Positions 15,275-20,183 of a stretch of DNA of 20,183 nucleotides are shown piece by piece. Positions within the stretch are counted from its first letter, which is position 1. Every line of letters begins with the position of its first letter. Where the stretch lies: positions 1-20,183 of the IMG/VR virus record IMGVR_UViG_3300040801_004025. One strand, written 5' to 3'. The notes beneath the pieces were generated by a model. The model was not told where the DNA came from and searched no databases. It saw only the letters and a program-made list of their open reading frames with translations. The stretch comes from a virus. A program made the translations under genes and the position numbers.

Positions 15275-15811
15275 CTAAAGTCGATGTTTAACTAGAAGAG
15301 TTACATCTCCAGCAGCTGTAGAGGCTTCTGAAAGTGTTACACCAATGAGAAAATTCTCATATGCTGGGCGGGAGGAAAGTCCTGCCAATTCCCAAGCTTT
15401 CTGATTAATTGTCTCAATGCCTTTGGTTTCATAGCGAATTTCTGTTGGTGCTACAGCTGCAGCATTCACATCAATTGCTGATCCTAGGGCATCTTCATCA
15501 ACAGCATCCGCATCCGTAATAGATAGGGTGCCAGTTGCATCGAGTTTTCCTAGTCGTTTTAGCTCTGTTAATCCTGGATACATTCCAACATTGATGTCGC
15601 CAGTAGTTCCTAGATCGTCGGACGCTAGTATGACCGAATCTATTAAGGCATCCACTGGAACTTCAAAAAAGACTAGAACGTCATTATTTGCAAGGGCTCC
15701 TCCTGTAGCAACTACGCCACTGGAACCTCTCACACATGATCCTAGACCTCTTTCGGCCTGTGTATCTAAATTAAGAGCATCAATCATGACATCTGATTTT
15801 ACTATTGCCAT
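15275..15811 (-). CDS. Probable head decoration or minor capsid protein, unknown family
   Basis: This 178-aa acidic, Ala/Val/Asp-rich, beta-strand-rich protein has no signal peptide, membrane segment or enzymatic motif. Segments such as DVLVFFEVPVDALIDSVILA and a C-terminal FLIGVTLSEA...VTLLVKHRL suggest a beta-sandwich. It lies directly after the major capsid gene, 18 bases away, with AAAAGGAG upstream of its ATG, and is followed by a hairpin. Position next to the capsid gene and composition point to a decoration or head-stabilising protein (inference). No family is recognised. Confidence 0.65.
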   Translation of the reverse strand: MAIVKSDVMIDALNLDTQAERGLGSCVRGSSGVVATGGALANNDVLVFFEVPVDALIDSVILASDDLGTTGDINVGMYPGLTELKRLGKLDATGTLSITDADAVDEDALGSAIDVNAAAVAPTEIRYETKGIETINQKAWELAGLSSRPAYENFLIGVTLSEASTAAGDVTLLVKHRL

Positions 15812-15829
15812 TTTATATTACTCCTTTTA

Positions 15830-16741
15830 TTATATTGCAGCACATGCAATTTCAGCAACTAAGAGCTCGTCCATTCGAACAGCACCCATAGATTCATACA
15901 TTGCAATTGTGTTTGGTGATCCCATTAAAGTTTGATCTTTAAAGACTTCAACTTTAAGTGGGTGATAAACTCCAATTTTTAGTGCATCCTCAGTGACCAA
16001 AAAGGCCCTTTCGTCGCCGTTAGAGTCTACGCCCGTTCTTTCGAACGCTACCATGTCGATATCAAGGAAGCCGCTACCATTACGTACAATTCCTGGACCC
16101 TCTAGTGGTTTTTTAGATCTGTAATCACCACTGACAAATTGATCATCTTGAGTAAGATTCATAATTTGTGCATAAGGAGCAATTAGAATGAGGCGTTTTG
16201 TGCCATCATATCCATAATTCTCTCTTAGACGTGCTTCAGCCTTTTTAATTTTAGATACTGTTAATCCAACTGAACCAGATCCACTAGAATATGTATGATC
16301 ATCAACAGCTACTTTCAAGCTCAAACCTGTCGGTGTGGCCGTTCCATTGGTCTCTACATTGGTATTACCTACGAGAGCACTAAATACAAGGTCATCACGT
16401 TGACGTCCGAATTCTTTTAGAGCTGCTTGGATAATATCAAATTCCGGATTAGCAATATTTTTAATTAGATCTTCAATATCGATAGCTTCCGCGAATTCAA
16501 TTAAACGTTGTTGTAAAAAACGACGTTCGTATGTTGGACTTGCAGTTTCACGTTTTTGAAGTCTAATTGTTTTTAATGTAGCTGATTTTGCACCCATTTT
16601 AGTAAAATAGGTTTTATTACCAGACATCATTTCTTTTGGAAAAAGTCGAAATAGTCTATCTCCTTTATCCTGGATTTCATGCTCAAAGGTCTCCTTAAAG
16701 ACGTCCTTATAAGCATCACTCCAAACTCCACCTAAACTCAT
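15830..16741 (-). CDS. Major capsid protein
   Basis: This 303-aa protein lies directly after the scaffold gene, in the place of T7 gp10. Features match phage major capsid proteins of the HK97 fold. There is an N-terminal helical arm with charged residues (VFKETFEHEIQDKGDRLFRL), an EAIDIEDLIKN spine-helix region, and a DDLVFSALVGNT segment. A C-terminal domain includes LRENYGYDGTKRLILIAPYA and the ending YESMGAVRMDELLVAEIACA. No prohead protease gene accompanies it, and T7-like capsids do not need one. AAAAGGAAA lies seven bases before the ATG, and the 110-base leader contains a hairpin, the only sizeable gap within this part of the operon. Confidence 0.88.
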   Translation of the reverse strand: MSLGGVWSDAYKDVFKETFEHEIQDKGDRLFRLFPKEMMSGNKTYFTKMGAKSATLKTIRLQKRETASPTYERRFLQQRLIEFAEAIDIEDLIKNIANPEFDIIQAALKEFGRQRDDLVFSALVGNTNVETNGTATPTGLSLKVAVDDHTYSSGSGSVGLTVSKIKKAEARLRENYGYDGTKRLILIAPYAQIMNLTQDDQFVSGDYRSKKPLEGPGIVRNGSGFLDIDMVAFERTGVDSNGDERAFLVTEDALKIGVYHPLKVEVFKDQTLMGSPNTIAMYESMGAVRMDELLVAEIACAAI

Positions 16742-16791
16742 GTTTAAATTTCCTTTTGTTTATAGTTTCAATTTTAAGTTCAAGTGCTTAT

Positions 16792-16806
16792 CTCTCACTA
16801 TGAGAG
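16792..16806 (-). promoter_or_regulatory. Hairpin in the leader of the major capsid gene
   Basis: CTCTCA and TGAGAG form a perfect 6-bp stem with a 3-base loop, about 50 bases upstream of the capsid ATG. It is not followed by a T-run in the minus direction, so it is not a classical terminator. A role as an RNA-processing site or 5'-stabilising structure for the most abundant message is plausible. The rest of the 110-base gap (16742-16851) holds a short CCCATTTGGG repeat and the ribosome-binding site; no convincing promoter was found. Confidence 0.4.
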
Positions 16807-16851
16807 GGCTGAGAAATTAATATATTAGGGCCCAAATGGGTTATCCTATTG

Positions 16852-17700
16852 TTAAGCCTTTCCCTGGAGCTTAACTCTCAATTCACTCAATTGCAAAATC
16901 CTATCGGAAATGGACTTATTCTTTGAGTGTGTTGGATCTGCAAGTATTTTCCGATTTTCTGCACTATACAGTTCCTTCATTTCTGTGTTAATATCATCTA
17001 ATGTTAACGCGGATGATACTGTGCCTTCTTGTACTGACTCATGGTCAAAAAGCCGTTTTCCGGCCTCTGAGAAGGCTTTAATTAATTTAGGGTCTAATCC
17101 TATCTGAGAATTAAAAATAGTGCTCTCTAGGTCTTCTCCGCCTAATTCTCGTGCTGCTTTTTTAGCAAGATCTACCCTCGCTTCCATTTTTCCACCAAAT
17201 TCGGCTTCTAGGGCCTCTACGGCCCCTTTATTATGTGCCTCAAGTGCTTCTAGGTTAGCCTCCTCGGCCGCTTGTGCCGCTTTTACAGAAGTTTCATATA
17301 ATTTAGCCGCTTGTTGATGGTTTAATCCTAATTCATGGGCGTGAGCCTTAAATTCGTCGGATGCCTCGAAATCATAATTATTTGGGTCTGAAGGTACTCC
17401 AAATTTAGCATTAACTTTAATTAAATCTTCGGCACTCATGTCGGACACTTTTTTACCAACAAGTTTCTGCGCATTTAAAAGGGATTTAGCCATGGCATCA
17501 ACACTTTCATAGTTAGCAAGGGCTTTTTCCCCCTTTAATTCTTCTGAAAGTTCATCTCTCCATGTTTTTTCTGGCGTAGCTTCCGCTGGCGCCTTTTCTA
17601 CTACCGAGCTGTCCTCAACTGGTGCTTTTTCGACTGGTGAGTTGTCCTCAACTGATGCATTTTCTACAACAGTTGCTTCTTGGGATTCACTTTTATCCAT
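16852..17700 (-). CDS. Capsid assembly scaffolding protein, gp9-like
   Basis: This 282-aa, highly acidic, helix-rich protein is close in length to T7 gp9 (307 aa) and lies between the portal and capsid genes. The N-terminus is low-complexity, with three imperfect 11-residue repeats rich in Val, Glu and Ala-Pro (about residues 10-42). A family-typical region follows: TWRDELSEELKGEKALANYE, then SLLNAQKLVGKK, then FGVPSDPNNYDF. The C-terminus is helical and basic near the end, as expected for capsid binding. Scaffolds direct shell assembly and then leave the prohead. It overlaps the upstream 84-aa gene by eight bases, with AAGGA about 11 bases before its ATG. Confidence 0.87.
   Translation of the reverse strand: MDKSESQEATVVENASVEDNSPVEKAPVEDSSVVEKAPAEATPEKTWRDELSEELKGEKALANYESVDAMAKSLLNAQKLVGKKVSDMSAEDLIKVNAKFGVPSDPNNYDFEASDEFKAHAHELGLNHQQAAKLYETSVKAAQAAEEANLEALEAHNKGAVEALEAEFGGKMEARVDLAKKAARELGGEDLESTIFNSQIGLDPKLIKAFSEAGKRLFDHESVQEGTVSSALTLDDINTEMKELYSAENRKILADPTHSKNKSISDRILQLSELRVKLQGKA
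17575..17673 (-). repeat. Three imperfect 33-bp tandem repeats within the scaffold gene
   Basis: The repeats encode TVVENASVEDN, SPVEKAPVEDS and SVVEKAPAEAT. The first two units (17639-17671 and 17606-17638 in DNA phase) share the block TGTCCTCAACTG read on the plus strand; the third has diverged. They lengthen the disordered acidic N-terminus of the scaffold. Confidence 0.7.
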
Positions 17701-17947
17701 TTCTCAATTTTTCCTTTGTTAGTTTATAAGTATCACGAAGGTTTGTCTTGTGTAGTTCAGCTGGGCTCGTCTTTGCCATTTTTAATAATTCAATGGCCAT
17801 ATGTCGCGAACCTTCATTAAAAAACAACATATTAGTCTGTTCACCCATAGCTGAAACTTTATATACACGTCCTAATTCAGCCAATTCCATTAAAGCTGCC
17901 GGGGACATGCCTTGTAAAGCCGTTCTTAAGTTTTTATATTGTGCCAT
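17693..17947 (-). CDS. Small conserved-type phage protein (84 aa) between portal and scaffold
   Basis: This short helical protein contains the segment NMLFFNEGSRHMAIELLKMA at about residues 39-58, which resembles the core of Bbp19-like small proteins encoded beside the portal in podoviruses; the match is by eye and weak. It has no membrane segment. It overlaps the portal gene by 14 bases and the scaffold by eight, with GGAGG six bases before its ATG inside the portal coding sequence, so it is firmly part of the head operon. A role in packaging or head assembly is inferred from position only. Confidence 0.7.
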   Translation of the reverse strand: MAQYKNLRTALQGMSPAALMELAELGRVYKVSAMGEQTNMLFFNEGSRHMAIELLKMAKTSPAELHKTNLRDTYKLTKEKLRNG

Positions 17948-19538
17948 CTGGTTCCTCCGGTGTGTTTTGTGCCGCTTGGTCAGCCTGCTGTGCTAATTGA
18001 GCCTCTAGCTGGGCCCTCTGCAGTTCTTCGCGCCGATCTCTTAATTCTTCCACTTTTTCAGGACTGTTCATAATAGCTGTTGAAATACCTAAATCGGCCG
18101 CGCTCTTACGTAAAGATTCATTTAAGTTTAGATTATCCATAACGGCCGGATCCATTTGGGCTAGAGGTACCACAACTGTTTGAAGTAATCTTGTAAAGGA
18201 ATTGGCTTCCTCTATCTTCGATGTGCGAGATAAAGGACTTAGCATAATAACTTCTAATTCTACTCCCTCTAATTCTGGATTTTCCACTGGAGGAAATAGA
18301 CCATTATCTTTCATAAGATTATAGGTCAATTCCACAATTGGTATTATAGCCTCTTGAATAATCCGATTAGCATTCGGTGCCAACGTTCTAAATGCTTCAT
18401 CCTGACGAATTAGGGCCTCTTCACGAGTCATACGCGATGTTTCTTGTAGAGATAGCGCATTATTATAAAAAGCGCGTCGTATGGCCAATTTAATATCTTG
18501 AATCATGAAATCCACAGCATTTATGTTTCCGCCAGTGTTAAATGGTCTAACCAGTTCCACATTACGTACTGGATCAATACCTCCTACAATGAGGCCGCCT
18601 GGCTCATTAACAATTGGAGAAAGAATACTATCGTCTGCCACCAATTTCATTGGATCAGCAATCTGCTGCGCCACATCAAAATAGGTCATCTTCATAATTT
18701 GTAATTGAAAAATATTTGGAAGGGCTGTCCAAGCCGGCCCTCGCCCATAATCTTCCCCAGTCAATTTAGCCCATCGTGGTATAACATATGGAAAATGTTT
18801 TAATCCACCTTCTGATATTATATCACCCGTATCAACAAGTACATAAACAGAATAATATTTATGTTTAGTGCGGGATTTCTTCATATAACTCGTTTCAGGC
18901 TCTACACACCGTACAATCTTAAATTTTTTATTTGGCTCTTCCTTTAAACAGTCTTGTACTACTTTAGGTAAATCTGCCTTATCCCACTGTTGGGCCATTT
19001 GACGTGCCGTCATTTCAAAACATCTATATACAGTATCGACAAAACCACTTTTATCTGTGGCAATATATATTTGAGCAAAATGAATAGCTCGGTATTTAAT
19101 GCTCTCTCCAGGTTCATAGAAGGCCTCAATGCATGCATTACCATATAAAACTTCATCGCCTAAACATTCAAACATAGAAGTATAAAAGCCGCTTCGAGGA
19201 GAATTAAATAAGTCAAACATTAAATTCGAGCGCTTCTCAATTTCCCTTTGAACCTCGAAAACACCTCTTAGGTCCGAATCTTTTGCTTGCTGCCTCATCC
19301 AACGCGTTTCTGGATTAATAAGCCCGTTAATTAGAGTAGAAATTAAATATTCCGCCGCCAATTGACCTTCAGTGTCAATAACTTCTGTGTCCGGCGTATA
19401 GTCAATGCCCGTCTCGGCAAATTTACTTCTATAGGGAGCACAGAGATCTGTAATATCATCCCATGTACTTTCATATGGACTACGAACACTTTTTAAGTGT
19501 TGAAATTTCTGTATTATTTCATTTCCAGTTTTTGACAT
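17934..19538 (-). CDS. Portal (head-to-tail connector) protein, gp8-like
   Basis: This 534-aa protein is practically the length of T7 gp8 (536 aa) and has the landmarks of the head-tail connector family. The N-terminus is SVRSPYESTWDDITDLCAPY, followed by a DTEGQLAAEYLISTLINGLI helix. EVLYGNACIEAFYEP comes next, then YGRGPAWTALPNIFQLQIMK and the helical MTREEALIRQDEAFRTLAPN region. The C-terminal tail is Gln/Glu/Ala-rich. Twelve copies form the DNA channel at the capsid vertex, where terminase docks. It is the first gene after a consensus promoter, with a leader of roughly 60 bases carrying the duplicated regulatory element. Only AAGAG precedes the ATG, a modest ribosome-binding site for an abundant operon. 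Confidence 0.93.
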   Translation of the reverse strand: MSKTGNEIIQKFQHLKSVRSPYESTWDDITDLCAPYRSKFAETGIDYTPDTEVIDTEGQLAAEYLISTLINGLINPETRWMRQQAKDSDLRGVFEVQREIEKRSNLMFDLFNSPRSGFYTSMFECLGDEVLYGNACIEAFYEPGESIKYRAIHFAQIYIATDKSGFVDTVYRCFEMTARQMAQQWDKADLPKVVQDCLKEEPNKKFKIVRCVEPETSYMKKSRTKHKYYSVYVLVDTGDIISEGGLKHFPYVIPRWAKLTGEDYGRGPAWTALPNIFQLQIMKMTYFDVAQQIADPMKLVADDSILSPIVNEPGGLIVGGIDPVRNVELVRPFNTGGNINAVDFMIQDIKLAIRRAFYNNALSLQETSRMTREEALIRQDEAFRTLAPNANRIIQEAIIPIVELTYNLMKDNGLFPPVENPELEGVELEVIMLSPLSRTSKIEEANSFTRLLQTVVVPLAQMDPAVMDNLNLNESLRKSAADLGISTAIMNSPEKVEELRDRREELQRAQLEAQLAQQADQAAQNTPEEPDGTI

Positions 19539-19546
19539 TTTTACTC

Positions 19547-19575
19547 TTGACTTAATATTAATGTTGTGTTATACT
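19547..19575 (+). promoter_or_regulatory. Predicted plus-strand sigma70-type promoter opposing the portal promoter
   Basis: TTGACT (19547-19552) and TATACT (19570-19575) are separated by 17 bases. The promoter faces right, antisense to the terminase gene, with a start expected near 19582. Boxes and spacing match the element at 5017-5045. Confidence 0.42.
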
Positions 19576-19604
19576 ATAACTGTTAAGGTAGCCTACAATA
19601 TACT

Positions 19605-19632
19605 ATTATAACTCAGTTCTGGCACCTGTCAA
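19605..19632 (-). promoter_or_regulatory. Consensus sigma70 promoter for the structural operon
   Basis: On the minus strand, perfect TTGACA (19627-19632) and TATAAT (19605-19610) boxes are 16 bases apart. The -35 box overlaps the terminase stop codon. The start is expected near 19598, about 60 bases before the portal ATG. Confidence 0.78.
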
Positions 19633-20183
19633 ATGCGCTTTCTAAAGCCATTCTTAAGGCGTTTTTTAGCGGCGGCGAGGGGGTGTTTGCGTTGACTATA
19701 TGCAATTTCCTGTTTTTTCATAAATTGTTGAGTGTCATCATAGCTGCGCGCAGTTTCCAGCCCCTCCATTAAATAGCGGAACGAATCGACGGCATCGCTG
19801 TGCTTTAATTTATCGGTATATTCGCCCGTCTGCCTATCTCGGATAGTATCATAGGTCTCCACAGCATCTAGACCCTCACGCACTGCCGCCTCATTAAAAA
19901 AGAGGCGATGAAAGCGGCCTTGAATTTTCTTAAGGGAATTCATGATGGCGTCCTGATTGGGCTGCTTGGGTACAATTTTATATTTAAAATTCCGTGCGCG
20001 AAATTTAGAGGGCACACTATAATCGCTATTAATAAATTCTTTTGTGACGTCATGGGGCAAGTATGCATAGGCATACCTATAGGGCCTCTTTTCCAATTCA
20101 TCTAAGAAGAAATCGATTTTTTCCCTCCGCGCCGCCAAATAGTCAATTAAGAAGATGCGATTGGCTTTCGTGTCATATTGGGC
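19629..20183 (-). CDS. terL: Terminase large subunit, C-terminal nuclease part (partial, runs off the window)
   Basis: The frame is open to the last base of the window and reads upstream as QYDTKANRIFLIDYLAARRE, so the gene is cut by the window edge and a TTG near 20138 is not the real start. The visible 184 residues form the RNase H-like nuclease domain that cuts concatemeric DNA during packaging; the ATPase part lies outside. Supporting landmarks are the AYAYLPHDV motif, the KIVPKQPNQDAIMNSLKKI helix region and LKHSDAVDSFRYLMEGLE, which carries conserved acidic metal-binding positions. A basic tail follows. It lies immediately upstream of the portal promoter, consistent with its role docking on the portal. 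Confidence 0.85.
   Translation of the reverse strand, partial: AQYDTKANRIFLIDYLAARREKIDFFLDELEKRPYRYAYAYLPHDVTKEFINSDYSVPSKFRARNFKYKIVPKQPNQDAIMNSLKKIQGRFHRLFFNEAAVREGLDAVETYDTIRDRQTGEYTDKLKHSDAVDSFRYLMEGLETARSYDDTQQFMKKQEIAYSQRKHPLAAAKKRLKNGFRKRI

Larger units (their letters stand above)
19547..19634. repeat. Conserved convergent-promoter element, copy 2
   Basis: This is the second copy of the element at 5017-5100, with the same box arrangement and conserved blocks. It includes a perfect 13-base palindrome, GTTATACTATAAC (19568-19580), overlapping the plus-strand -10 box; copy 1 has an imperfect version at the same place. The palindrome is a candidate operator for a phage or host regulator. 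Confidence 0.7.

Noticed and set aside
15528-15935. Open frame of 135 codons on the plus strand across the capsid/decoration junction
   Set aside because: Antisense to two supported structural genes, no ribosome-binding site and no protein-like pattern.
1-20183. tRNA genes, CRISPR arrays, insertion sequences, attachment sites or integrase
   Set aside because: None was recognised by eye on either strand; nearly all bases are accounted for by phage genes and short gaps.

Overview
The window is part of a tailed-phage (or prophage) genome with a podovirus, T7-like virion module. It is AT-rich and densely packed: no gene-free stretch reaches 300 bases. The right nine tenths (about 1824-20183) lies on the minus strand and, read right to left, follows the T7 structural order: C-terminal end of the large terminase, portal/head-tail connector, a small 84-aa protein, scaffold, major capsid, two probable head-decoration or minor structural proteins, tail tubular proteins A and B, three internal-virion-protein units (gp14-, gp15- and gp16-like, the last split into three ORFs), tail spike, 3-TM holin and two further small membrane proteins. 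The left end (1-1802) is a plus-strand cassette of non-structural genes that converges on it: a ClpP-like protease, a MazG-like/DUF5664 nucleotide hydrolase, a 38-aa membrane protein and a secreted trypsin-fold protease.

The host is probably a Gram-negative, AT-rich bacterium: the virion is T7-like, the trypsin-like protein carries a Sec signal peptide, and the promoters have consensus sigma70 boxes. The host cannot be named from this sequence. No integrase, repressor, tRNA, CRISPR array or phage RNA polymerase gene is visible.

Transcription of the minus-strand genes appears to be divided into two units, each started by a consensus TTGACA-16-TATAAT promoter: one before the portal gene (head, tail and internal core) and one before the tail spike (adsorption and lysis). 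These two promoters sit in a duplicated 84-88 bp element that also contains an opposed TTGACT-17-TATAAT/TATACT promoter and a palindrome. Both copies therefore look like face-to-face promoter switches. Genes are packed tightly: stop and start codons often overlap as ATGA or abut as TAAATG, suggesting extensive translational coupling.

The most notable observations are: (1) a structural gene at 14430-15222 whose two halves lie in different frames and join cleanly at a TTT-TTT-C site inside a 7-T run (+1 frameshift, or one extra base in the run); (2) a gp16-like region of 1362 codons in a single frame interrupted by TAA and TAG; (3) the duplicated convergent-promoter element; (4) the ClpP/MazG-like/trypsin accessory cassette; (5) two tiny membrane-protein genes (38 and 41 aa) translationally coupled to their neighbours.
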